Below are positions 44,537 to 53,733 of a DNA stretch of 64,000 nucleotides, piece by piece. The stretch is taken from assembly GCF_008040105.1 (NCBI RefSeq), contig NZ_VRMG01000004.1, positions 310,001 to 374,000 on the forward strand, in the 5' to 3' direction. The translations under genes were made by a program, and so were the position numbers. This DNA is from Lacisediminihabitans profunda (GTDB lineage Bacteria; Actinomycetota; Actinomycetes; Actinomycetales; Microbacteriaceae). Numbering within the stretch: the stretch's first letter is position 1; each line of letters starts with the position of its first letter. The notes below the pieces were generated by a model. It searched no databases, was not told the DNA's origin, and saw only the letters and a program-made list of their open reading frames with translations.

Positions 44537-45736
44537 TCAGTCGCCGGGAGCCGCCAGCGGCGCAGTTGCCAGCCAGTGCGCGATCGCGGCATTCCACCGC
44601 GGCGGGTCGTAGTTCCACAGCTTGGTGTGACGCGCCCCGCTGAACGACTCGAAGGTCACGATGTCGGGCCTCGCCTCGGCGAGGGCTCGAGACGCGGTCG
44701 GCGGGACGAACCCGTCGTCCTCGCTGTGCATGAGCAGGATCGGCAGGTCGAGTTCGTCTGACCGTCTAACGAAGTCGAGCCGGCCGATGTCGATCGCGGC
44801 ACCCTGCCCGGTGAGGCGCCTCGCCCACTCGGCCCCGATGAGAGCGATCACCCCGGACCACACCGGCCCGGGCAACCGCAGAAGCGTGCCCTGGAAGCGG
44901 AGGGCCGTCACCCAGTCCACGACCGGAGAGTCGAGCACGAGGCCACGCACGACACCCGTCAGAGCGGACCGGGAGACCGCCTGCAGCACCGTCGCCCCGC
45001 CCATCGACCAGCCCATCAGCACGACATCGGTCGCCCCGTGGTCGACGGCGTACTGGATCGCGGCCTCCACGTCACGCCATTCCGTGTCGCCGAGGCCGTA
45101 GCGACCGTCGAGGCTCGGCGGCGCCTCTCCATCGTTCCGGTACGAGATGAGCAGCGAGGTGTAGCCGGCGTCGCGGAAGACCGGGATCGCCCGGATCGCC
45201 TCCGCACGACGCACCGCGCGCCCGTGCACCTGGATCACCCAGCGCGTGCTCGGCCCGGCGGCCGGAACGAGCCAGGCCGGTGCCGGTCCGAACTCCGTCG
45301 CGATGTCGACGTCCTCGAAGGGCACCCCCAGTTCGGCCGGGGTGAGGAAGAACCAGCCGCTGATCCGTCCGCGGGTTGCCTTCGCCAACTCTCCGGAATC
45401 GACCGAGATCACTCGGCGGGTGACCGTGTGATCCGACCGGCGGATGATCTCGCCGAGCTTGGCATGTCCGGCTCCGTCAGCGAACCAGAAGCTGTATTCG
45501 CCGGGAAGCAGGGCATCCGGCGTGTCACTGAGGGTGATCGTCGCGGCCTCGAGATCCACCGACAGCACCACGACGTCCTCCGGACGACGCCGCGGTGGCG
45601 TCACCACCGTGCGGGCGACCACCACCGTGAGCACGCTCGATGCGACGGCACCGAGGCTCACTGCTGCTCCGGCGGCCAGCAGGCTCGCGGTCAACCAAGG
45701 GAAGCCCCGGACGGCGTGCCTTCGAGAATCTGCCAC
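44537..45736 (-). CDS. Membrane-anchored alpha/beta hydrolase
   Basis: A 399-residue protein with an N-terminal membrane segment at about 14-42 (LTASLLAAGAAVSLGAVASS). An extracytoplasmic region of about 120 residues has a beta-rich character (VVVLSVDLEAATITLSDTPD). The hydrolase domain follows, with the nucleophile elbow GWSMGGATVL, the Asp in HSEDDGFVPP and the His in SGARHTKLWNYDP. The oxyanion-type IQVHGRAVRRAEAIR motif starts the domain. It may be an esterase or acyl-carrier hydrolase acting at the cell surface; the substrate is unknown. Confidence 0.87.
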   Translation of the reverse strand: MADSRRHAVRGFPWLTASLLAAGAAVSLGAVASSVLTVVVARTVVTPPRRRPEDVVVLSVDLEAATITLSDTPDALLPGEYSFWFADGAGHAKLGEIIRRSDHTVTRRVISVDSGELAKATRGRISGWFFLTPAELGVPFEDVDIATEFGPAPAWLVPAAGPSTRWVIQVHGRAVRRAEAIRAIPVFRDAGYTSLLISYRNDGEAPPSLDGRYGLGDTEWRDVEAAIQYAVDHGATDVVLMGWSMGGATVLQAVSRSALTGVVRGLVLDSPVVDWVTALRFQGTLLRLPGPVWSGVIALIGAEWARRLTGQGAAIDIGRLDFVRRSDELDLPILLMHSEDDGFVPPTASRALAEARPDIVTFESFSGARHTKLWNYDPPRWNAAIAHWLATAPLAAPGD

Positions 45737-45758
45737 AGTCGAACTTTAGTCTTCAGTC

Positions 45759-46355
45759 GTGCCCGAAAAACCCGCAGGACAATCGGTGCCGGCCGTCTTC
45801 ACCGCCGCGCTCCACTCTGTTCGCCGCGCCCGGCTGCGCTCCGAGCTCACCCTCACCGAGATCCCCGCGCCCGGCAATCTCGCGCCGTACAGCATCGCGC
45901 TCGCGGCGGACGTGACGCCAGCCCGCCACGAGGCAGACTCCGACCTCGGCACTGGCCGGTTCATCCTGCTCTACGACCCGAGCGAGCCCGAGGCGTGGGG
46001 CGGCCCCTTCCGCATCGTCTGCTTCGCCCAGGCACCGCTCGAGACCGACATCGGACTCGACCCGTTCCTCGCGGACGTCGCGTGGTCCTGGCTCGTGGAC
46101 GCGCTCGATGCGAGGGGCGCCAAATACATGGCAGCCGCCGGCACCGCCACCAAGATCCTCTCGACCGGCTACGGCGAGCTCGCCAGCCAGGGCGACGGTG
46201 CCCAGATCGAACTCCGGGCCTCCTGGAGCCCACTCGACCACGACATCACCGCACATGTGGAAGGCTGGGGTGAGTTGTTGTGCATGCTGGCGGGCCTCCC
46301 GCCGGCCGTCGAAGGAGTCAGTTTGTTAGCGGCGCGTCGAGCTGCACGTGAGTGA
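45759..46355 (+). CDS. DUF3000 family protein
   Basis: A 198-residue actinobacterial protein starting at GTG: FTAALHSVRRARLRSELTLT, LAPYSIALAADV and the terminal block AHVEGWGELLCMLAGLPPAV are typical of DUF3000. No enzymatic motif is recognised. The gene overlaps the following ribonuclease D gene by 8 bp, the usual arrangement in this order, and diverges from the hydrolase gene. Confidence 0.9.
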   Translation: MPEKPAGQSVPAVFTAALHSVRRARLRSELTLTEIPAPGNLAPYSIALAADVTPARHEADSDLGTGRFILLYDPSEPEAWGGPFRIVCFAQAPLETDIGLDPFLADVAWSWLVDALDARGAKYMAAAGTATKILSTGYGELASQGDGAQIELRASWSPLDHDITAHVEGWGELLCMLAGLPPAVEGVSLLAARRAARE

Positions 46356-47604
46356 CACCGAACACGACCCCACCCCACCGGAGGCCGTGGCGGTCGAACA
46401 GGCAGCCCATGCACTCGTCTCCGCGATCGAATCGCGGGAGGAGTACCTGCGCGCGGTGGAGACGATCGCGGCCGGTCACGGGCCGATCGCCATCGATGCC
46501 GAGCGGGCATCCGGGTTCCGGTACTCGCAGCGCGCGTACCTGATCCAGGTGTTCCGCCGCGGGGCCGGGGTGTTCCTCTTCGACCCGCCGGCCATTGGGG
46601 ACTTCGCCGAGCTCAACGACGTGATCGCCGACGAGGAGTGGGTGCTGCACGCGGCAAGCCAGGACCTCGCCTGCCTGCGCGAGGTGGGACTCGACCCCAC
46701 GCACATCTTCGACACCGAACTCGGTGCACGCCTGGCCGGACTGCCCAGGGTGGGACTCGGCACGGTCGTGGACGAGCTGCTCGGCATCCACCTCGCCAAG
46801 GAGCACTCGGCGGCCGACTGGTCGACGCGGCCGCTCCCCCAGTCCTGGCTCGTGTACGCCGCTCTCGACGTTGAACTTCTCGTCGATCTGCGGGATGCCA
46901 TGGCCGGCCTGCTCGATGAGGCGGGCAAGACCGCGATCGCCGCCCAGGAGTTCGCCGCGGTGCTCACCCGGGAGGCCAAGCCGTCCAAGGGCGAGGGCTG
47001 GCGTCGACTCTCCGGACTGCACACCGTGCGGGGCCCGCGCAACCTCGCCGTCGCCCGGGAACTCTGGGAGGCACGCGACGCGTTCGCCCGGGAGACCGAC
47101 ATCGCCCCCGGACGACTCGTGCCGGACTCGTCGCTGATCGCGGTGGCGAAGGCCATGCCCGAGTCGAAGCAGGCCCTCGCGGCAATGCGGGAATTCAACG
47201 GCCGGGCCAGCCGATCCGAACTGTCCCGCTGGTGGGCGGCCATCGAGGCCGGCCGGATCAGCGAGGACCTCCCCGCGCTACGGGTGCCCGGAGAGACGAT
47301 GCCACCGCCCAGGATCTGGTCGGATCGCAACCCGGAGGCCGACAAGCGACTCAAGACCGCCCGTGCCGCGGTGACCGAGGCGTCGACCGACCTCAGCATC
47401 CCCGTCGAGAACCTCCTCACCCCGGAGCTGCTGCGCCGCCTCGCCTGGGCCCCGCCCTCGCCGCTGGACCTCGCCGCCGTGCAGGAGCGGCTCGTGGACC
47501 TCGGCGCGCGCCCCTGGCAGATTGACGCAATCGCACAGGTAGTTCTCGATGCCTTTGTCGAAGCCAACCAAACTCCGCTCCAGACTGACGAATCGGATTC
47601 GTAG
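46348..47604 (+). CDS. rnd: Ribonuclease D (3'-5' exonuclease with HRDC domains)
   Basis: Protein of 418 residues with an N-terminal DEDD exonuclease domain: IAIDAERASGFRYSQRAYLI supplies the first acidic pair, EWVLHAASQDLACLRE the second block, and LPQSWLVYAALDVELLVDLR the third (YxxxD). Two HRDC domains follow (LWEARDAFARETDIAPGRLV and the later RRLAWAPPSPLDL region). It probably matures stable RNAs. Read-through with DUF3000 is likely. Confidence 0.93.
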   Translation: MSDTEHDPTPPEAVAVEQAAHALVSAIESREEYLRAVETIAAGHGPIAIDAERASGFRYSQRAYLIQVFRRGAGVFLFDPPAIGDFAELNDVIADEEWVLHAASQDLACLREVGLDPTHIFDTELGARLAGLPRVGLGTVVDELLGIHLAKEHSAADWSTRPLPQSWLVYAALDVELLVDLRDAMAGLLDEAGKTAIAAQEFAAVLTREAKPSKGEGWRRLSGLHTVRGPRNLAVARELWEARDAFARETDIAPGRLVPDSSLIAVAKAMPESKQALAAMREFNGRASRSELSRWWAAIEAGRISEDLPALRVPGETMPPPRIWSDRNPEADKRLKTARAAVTEASTDLSIPVENLLTPELLRRLAWAPPSPLDLAAVQERLVDLGARPWQIDAIAQVVLDAFVEANQTPLQTDESDS

Positions 47605-47677
47605 GAACAAGCAAACGATTCCTGTCGAAAAATCGGCCAGCCTAGGATCGAAGGAGACCCAAGACAGTGGAGGCATA

Positions 47678-48880
47678 GTGGCCGAGAGACATGAAGTTGT
47701 GTTCGTCGATGGGGTTCGCACCCCGTTCGGACGCGCCGGCGAAAAGGGAATGTACTGGAACACCAGGGCGGATGACCTGGTCGTGAAGGCGATGGTCGGG
47801 TTGCTGGACCGCAACCCGGACGTTCCCAAGGATCGCATCGACGACGTCGCCATCGCGGCCACGACCCAGCAGGGCGACCAGGGCCTCACCCTCGGACGCA
47901 CCGCGGCCCTCCTCGCCGGACTGCCCAAGTCCGTGCCCGGTTTCGCGATCGATCGCATGTGCGCCGGCGCGATGACCTCGGTCACGACCCTCGCCGGCGG
48001 GATCGCCTTCGGAGCCTACGACCTCGCCCTCGCCGGTGGAGTCGAACACATGGGACGCCATCCGATGGGCTTCGGCGCCGACCCGAACCCCCGATTCCTC
48101 GCCGAGAAGCTCGTGAGCGAGGAGGCCCTCAACATGGGCTCCACCGCCGAGCGGATCCACGACCGCTTCCCGCAGCTCACCAAGGAGCGCGCGGACACCT
48201 TCGCGATGCGCAGCCAGCAGAAGGCAGCGGCGGCCTACGAGGCGGGCAAGATCCAGCCGGATCTCATCCCGGTCGCCACCCGCAGCGAGAGCGGCTGGGG
48301 CCTCGCCACGCGCGACGAGGCGCTTCGCCCGGGCACCACCATGGAGGGCCTCGCCGCCCTCAAGACGCCGTTCCGCCCGCACGGCCGGGTCACGGCCGGC
48401 AACTCGTCCGGGCTCAACGACGGTGCGACCATCAGCCTGCTCGCGAGCGAGGCGGCCGCGAAGGAACTCGGCCTCTCGGCCAAGATGAAGCTCGTGAGCT
48501 TCGCCTTCGCCGGTGTCGAACCGGAGATCATGGGCATCGGCCCCGTGCCATCCACCGAGAAGGCCCTCAAGAAGGCCGGACTCGACATCACGGACATCGG
48601 GCTGTTCGAGCTCAACGAGGCGTTCGCGGTACAGGTGCTCTCGCTGCTCGACCACTTCGGCATCGACGATGATGACCCCCGGGTCAACCAGTGGGGCGGC
48701 GCGATCGCGATCGGCCACCCGCTCGCGTCATCCGGTGTTCGACTCATGATCCAGCTCGCCGCCCAGTTCGCGGAGCGACCGGATGTCCGCTACGGCCTCA
48801 CCGCCATGTGCATCGGCCTCGGCCAGGGCGGCTCGGTCATCTGGGAGAACCCGTTCTACAACGGAAAGAAGAAGAAGTAA
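47678..48880 (+). CDS. fadA: Acetyl-CoA acetyltransferase / 3-ketoacyl-CoA thiolase
   Basis: Thiolase of 400 residues, the thiolytic step of fatty-acid beta-oxidation. The GTG at 47678 has GGAGGCATA upstream. The nucleophile is Cys95 in IDRMCAGAMTSV; the second histidine is in WGGAIAIGHPLASSG and the second cysteine in TAMCIGLGQGGS. The gene ends overlapping the fadB start by one base (TAATG). The two form the FadAB complex. Confidence 0.94.
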   Translation: MAERHEVVFVDGVRTPFGRAGEKGMYWNTRADDLVVKAMVGLLDRNPDVPKDRIDDVAIAATTQQGDQGLTLGRTAALLAGLPKSVPGFAIDRMCAGAMTSVTTLAGGIAFGAYDLALAGGVEHMGRHPMGFGADPNPRFLAEKLVSEEALNMGSTAERIHDRFPQLTKERADTFAMRSQQKAAAAYEAGKIQPDLIPVATRSESGWGLATRDEALRPGTTMEGLAALKTPFRPHGRVTAGNSSGLNDGATISLLASEAAAKELGLSAKMKLVSFAFAGVEPEIMGIGPVPSTEKALKKAGLDITDIGLFELNEAFAVQVLSLLDHFGIDDDDPRVNQWGGAIAIGHPLASSGVRLMIQLAAQFAERPDVRYGLTAMCIGLGQGGSVIWENPFYNGKKKK

Positions 48881-50997
48881 TGGCGCAGTTCGACGACCTC
48901 CGGGCCCTGTCGCAGGACGAGGTTGTCACGCACTCCCTCGTGCGTGACGTTCCCCTCTCGGGCGGAAAGACACTCGCGCTCATCACCCTCGACAACGGCA
49001 GGGACCACACGCGCCCGAGCACCCTCGGTCCGCTCACCCTGCTCGAGTTCGGCGAGACGCTCGCCGCCCTGAAGGATCGTGCGGCTGAGGGCGAGATCGC
49101 GGCGGTCGCGGTCACCGGCAAGCCATTCGTCCTCGCGGCGGGCGCCGACCTGAGCAAGGTCGGCGACATCCCGGACCGGGCGACGGCGAAACACCTCGCC
49201 CAGCTCGGCCACCAGGCGCTCGGCGCCCTCGGCGACCTTGGCGTGCCGTCGTTCGTCTTCATCAACGGCCTCGCCCTCGGCGGAGGGCTCGAGATCGGCC
49301 TCAACGCCGACTACCGCACCGTTGACCGAAGCGTTGCCGGAATCGCGCTGCCCGAGGTCTCCCTCGGCATGATTCCCGGCTGGGGCGGCGCCTGGCTGCT
49401 GCCCAATCTGATCGGGATCGAGAACGCGCTCAAGGTGATCGTGGAGAACCCGCTGAAGAACCGCATGCTCAAGGGCCAGGACGCCTTCGATCTCGGCATC
49501 GCGGACGCGATCTTCGACTCGGTGAACTTCCTCGAGGACTCCATCGCCTGGGCCGACGATGTGCTTTCCGGCGAGATCAAGGTCAAGCGGCCGAACGAGC
49601 CGGGCAAGATCGAGCGCGCGGTCAAGTGGGATGTCGCGGTCGGCATCGCCCGCAAGTCGCTCGAGAGCAAGATCGGCACGGTCGCCAAGTCGCCGTACGC
49701 CGCGCTCGACCTCATCAAGGCGGCCAAGAACACCGACAAGGCCACCGGATTCGCCGCCGAGGACGAGGCCCTCGCCAACCTGGTCTCCGGGGACCAGTTC
49801 CAGGCGAGCATCTACGCCTTCAACCTCGTGCAGAAGCGGGCCAAGCGTCCGGCCGGTGCCCCCGACAAGGCACTCGCCCGACCGGTCACCAAGGTCGGCG
49901 TGATCGGCGCCGGCCTCATGGCCAGCCAGTTCGCGCTGCTCTTCGTGCGTCGCCTCAAGGTGCCGGTGATCATCACCGACCTCGACCAGGCTCGCGTCGA
50001 CAAGGGGGTGGAGTACATCCACAACGAGATCGACACTCTCCTCGGCAAGAAGCGCATCTCGCCGGACGAGGCGAACCGCCTGAAGGCGCTCGTCACCGGC
50101 ACCACGGACAAGGCCGAATTCGCCGACTGCGACTGGGTCATCGAAGCCGTGTTCGAGGAGCTCGAGGTGAAGCAGCAGGTGTTCGCGGATGTCGAAAAAT
50201 ACATCTCCGAGACCGCGGTGCTCGCCACCAACACCTCGTCGCTCTCGGTCGAACAGATCGGCGCGAAACTCGACCATCCGGAACGTCTCGTCGGGTTCCA
50301 CTTCTTCAATCCGGTGGCCGTGATGCCGCTCGTCGAGGTCGTCAAGGCGCCGAGCACTGATGTCGCGACGCTCAGCACGGCCATGGTGACGGCCGCCGGG
50401 CTCTACAAGAATGCTGTCATCACCACGGACACTCCCGGTTTCGTCGTCAACCGCATCCTCGCCAAGGTTCTCGGCGAGGCGATGCACGCGGTGGACACCG
50501 GCACGCCATTCGAGGTCGTGGAGGAGTCGACGAAGCCATTCGGGCTCCCGATGACCCCGTTCCAGTTGCTCGAGCTCGTGGGGCTCAAGGTGGGGGCGCA
50601 TGTGCTCGACACGCATCACGCGGCGTTCCCCGACAGGTTCTTCGAGAGCCAGAACCTTCACAAGCTCGCGGAGCTCGGCCATATCTTCGAGCGGGACTCC
50701 AAGGGCAAGGTGAAGGGCATCGACAAGAAGGCCCGCGACATCGTGGCCGGCGGCACGACCCCGATGACGGCGGTCGAGCTGCAGACGCGCATCGAGGACG
50801 GCCTGGCGGACGAGATCCATCGGATGCTGGAGTCGAATGTCGTGGCCGCACCGGAGGACATCGACCTCTGCCTCATCCTCGGGGCCCGTTACCCCTTCCA
50901 GATGGGCGGCGCGACGCCGTACCTCGACCGGGTGGGGGCCTCGGAACGGGTCTTCGGCGACACCTTCCACCACCCGCCGATCCGCGGCGCCGAGTAG
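48880..50997 (+). CDS. fadB: Fatty acid oxidation alpha subunit (enoyl-CoA hydratase / 3-hydroxyacyl-CoA dehydrogenase)
   Basis: Bifunctional protein of 705 residues. The N-terminal crotonase domain has FINGLALGGGLEIGLNADYR and the catalytic glutamate in ALPEVSLGMIPGWGG. The dehydrogenase domain begins with VGVIGAGLMASQFALLF and has the dyad in FHFFNPVAVMPLVEVV. The ATG overlaps the thiolase stop codon by one base. The pair is translated as a unit. A 3-hydroxyacyl-CoA dehydrogenase C-terminal domain is present from about residue 530. Confidence 0.95.
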   Translation: MAQFDDLRALSQDEVVTHSLVRDVPLSGGKTLALITLDNGRDHTRPSTLGPLTLLEFGETLAALKDRAAEGEIAAVAVTGKPFVLAAGADLSKVGDIPDRATAKHLAQLGHQALGALGDLGVPSFVFINGLALGGGLEIGLNADYRTVDRSVAGIALPEVSLGMIPGWGGAWLLPNLIGIENALKVIVENPLKNRMLKGQDAFDLGIADAIFDSVNFLEDSIAWADDVLSGEIKVKRPNEPGKIERAVKWDVAVGIARKSLESKIGTVAKSPYAALDLIKAAKNTDKATGFAAEDEALANLVSGDQFQASIYAFNLVQKRAKRPAGAPDKALARPVTKVGVIGAGLMASQFALLFVRRLKVPVIITDLDQARVDKGVEYIHNEIDTLLGKKRISPDEANRLKALVTGTTDKAEFADCDWVIEAVFEELEVKQQVFADVEKYISETAVLATNTSSLSVEQIGAKLDHPERLVGFHFFNPVAVMPLVEVVKAPSTDVATLSTAMVTAAGLYKNAVITTDTPGFVVNRILAKVLGEAMHAVDTGTPFEVVEESTKPFGLPMTPFQLLELVGLKVGAHVLDTHHAAFPDRFFESQNLHKLAELGHIFERDSKGKVKGIDKKARDIVAGGTTPMTAVELQTRIEDGLADEIHRMLESNVVAAPEDIDLCLILGARYPFQMGGATPYLDRVGASERVFGDTFHHPPIRGAE

Positions 50998-51036
50998 CCT
51001 CACTCCCCCGCCGAACCCACCCCTCCGAAGTCCCAG

Positions 51037-51127
51037 CCTTCCGAAATCCATGCATTCTTCGCCGTCACCCGGCGTGTTGACACAGACACACCGGACTCGC
51101 CGAAGGATTGCATGGATTTCGGAAAGG
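51037..51127. repeat. Palindromic element copy 1 (90-bp type)
   Basis: Left arm 51037-51061 and right arm 51101-51127 are nearly perfect complements (core GAAATCCATGCA), enclosing a shorter stem (CCGGCGTGT with ACACACCGG). The same element in the same orientation is at 52201-52290, and the two bracket the AbiEi/DUF559 gene. This copy lies beyond the fadB and AbiEi/DUF559 stop codons. It may also terminate transcription. Confidence 0.85.
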
Positions 51128-51184
51128 GCGGAGTGGACGAGGGCGGCGCGGCTGAGGCGGCGGGCGGGGACGCGGGGCGGGACG

Positions 51185-52093
51185 TCAGCGGCGGCGAGAC
51201 AGGTGCTCGCCGCGCGCCATGACGGCCTGGATCATGCTCAGGGTGGCCGGCCAGTCGAACATCACCATGAAGTAGCTGATCCGGATCACGTGGTAGCCGA
51301 GCGCCTCCAGGAACGCGTCGCGCAGCCGGTCGGCATTCATCGTCTTCGCAACCTGCGCGGGCGTCATGTCTTGGGTGTACTTCGCTGCGCCATCCACCTC
51401 GATGGCGAGACGGTCTCCGATCAGGAGGTCTATCCATCGCTCGCCCAGCACGGGAACCTGCAGCCTGGTTGCGATTCCGACCGTCGCCAGCCTGCATCGG
51501 CAAATGCTTTCCGGGTAGCTATCGCTCTTTCCGTCGGCGCGATCCAGAATGCACTGCCGTCGCGCCGGCAGCCGTGCGCGCAGCCACGCGATGCCCTCGG
51601 AGTCGAGAGTCCCGAGGCGCAGGGCCGAATCGACGCAGGCGACGGCGTCTTCCTCGGACTCCGTCGTCGCCACCTGGAGCAGGCAGTCGAGCAGCCCCAC
51701 CCGAAGTCGTGTGGCGAGGGTCGGCGCCTGGACCCGGCCACGGTGAACGACAGTTGTCTCCCCCACCGCCTCGCTCAGGCGCCGATAGCAATCCTCCTCC
51801 GTCCTCAGGCGGCTCGACTCGTGCGCGACGTGGACGTGCAGGGGAAACTCGTGCGGCACAGAAAGGCCATAGGTCGTCGCGGCTGACACCGACGCCAGGC
51901 GCCCGCCCACCCTCAGGGCGCGAATGTATTCCTCCCGCGTGCTCGGGAGCGCGTACCAGCCCTGGCGGGGGCGGAGCAGCACGCCCGAACGAACCGCCGC
52001 CGTCAACGCGTGGCTAGACGCCCCGAGGGCGAGGAGCTCTCGCGTGGCCATCACTCCGCCGTGTCGACGGATGACTTCGGGCAGCGAGCGCAT
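51185..52093 (-). CDS. AbiEi-type winged-helix protein with DUF559 nuclease-like C-terminus
   Basis: A 302-residue protein with an N-terminal AbiEi_4-type winged helix (RRHGGVMATRELLALGASSH, AVRSGVLLRPRQGWYALP), a middle block (TLATRLRVGLLDCLLQVA) and a C-terminal DUF559/Vsr-like restriction fold (ERWIDLLIGDRLAIEVDGAA, RDAFLEALGYHVIRISYF). The acidic residues in DLLIGDRLAIEVDG fit a nuclease site. No AbiEii toxin is adjacent. It is flanked on both sides by the 90-bp palindromes, so it may belong to a mobile cassette. Function unproven. Confidence 0.82.
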   Translation of the reverse strand: MRSLPEVIRRHGGVMATRELLALGASSHALTAAVRSGVLLRPRQGWYALPSTREEYIRALRVGGRLASVSAATTYGLSVPHEFPLHVHVAHESSRLRTEEDCYRRLSEAVGETTVVHRGRVQAPTLATRLRVGLLDCLLQVATTESEEDAVACVDSALRLGTLDSEGIAWLRARLPARRQCILDRADGKSDSYPESICRCRLATVGIATRLQVPVLGERWIDLLIGDRLAIEVDGAAKYTQDMTPAQVAKTMNADRLRDAFLEALGYHVIRISYFMVMFDWPATLSMIQAVMARGEHLSRRR

Positions 52094-52200
52094 TCCCCCA
52101 GTGTGCGAATGCGTGCCGCCTCGGTCCTCCGTCTCCCCTCATCCGTGAGTGGACGCCAGCGCGACCGGCCTGTGGAGGAGATGCCGTGCGCCGCCCGCCG

Positions 52201-52290
52201 CCTTCCGAAATCCATGCATTCTTCGCCGTCACCCGGCGTGTTGACACAGACACACCGGGGTGGGCGAAGGATTGCATGGATTTCGGAAGG
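52201..52290. repeat. Palindromic element copy 2 (90-bp type)
   Basis: Arms 52201-52225 and 52265-52290 pair almost completely. The sequence is nearly identical to copy 1 at 51037-51127, including the loop region with GTGTTGACACAGACACACCG. It lies 108 bp upstream of the AbiEi/DUF559 start and 42 bp beyond the aldo/keto reductase stop. Confidence 0.85.
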
Positions 52291-52331
52291 GCCAGGCGGG
52301 CGGCGCTAAGGGGGGCGGCGCGATGAGGGGG

Positions 52332-53305
<974 letters not shown>

Positions 53306-53309
<4 letters not shown>

Positions 53310-53689
53310 TCGGTGGGGGTCCTTCCCTGATAGGTCGCGATCTTGAAATCGATCGCGGCCAGGCTGTTGGTCATCTCGTCGAGCTGCGCCGCGACGTTGA
53401 TGCGATGGATGAGCAGAAGTTCCAGTCGGTCGGCGACCGTCGACTCGCCGGTTCGCACGAGCTCGACGTATTGCCGCACACGGGCGATGGGCAGTCCCGT
53501 GGACCGCAGCTTGGTGAGGAAGCCCACCCAGCGCACGTCGGCCTCGGAGTAGCGTCGATGGGTCGAGGACGCGCGGTCGACTGGCGTGAGCATGAGGCCG
53601 GTGCGCTCGTAGTAGCGGAGCGTGTGGGTCGAGAGACCGGTGAGCTCGGCGGCCTCGGAGATCGAGTGGGTCGATTCGGTTACCGTCAT
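53306..53689 (-). CDS. MerR-family transcriptional regulator
   Basis: A 127-residue regulator with the typical N-terminal helix-turn-helix and wing ([40 protein letters not shown]) and a C-terminal dimerisation coiled coil. No metal-binding cysteines are present, so it is more likely to sense organic or redox stress than metals. It is the first gene of a two-gene transcript with the aldo/keto reductase. Its own promoter carries a 20-bp dyad at 53704-53723. Confidence 0.92.
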
Positions 53690-53703
53690 GCCCCAAGGCT
53701 AGA

Positions 53704-53723
53704 ACTTAGAGCGCACTCTAAGT
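53704..53723 (-). promoter_or_regulatory. MerR operator/promoter dyad
   Basis: On the minus strand ACTTAGAG-TGCG-CTCTAAGT forms a perfect 8-bp inverted repeat 14 bp upstream of the MerR start. TTGACT overlaps the left arm as a candidate -35 element, the arrangement expected for MerR-type control of a long-spacer promoter. It probably autoregulates the regulator and reductase. Confidence 0.65.
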
Positions 53724-53733
53724 CAAACCGGGC

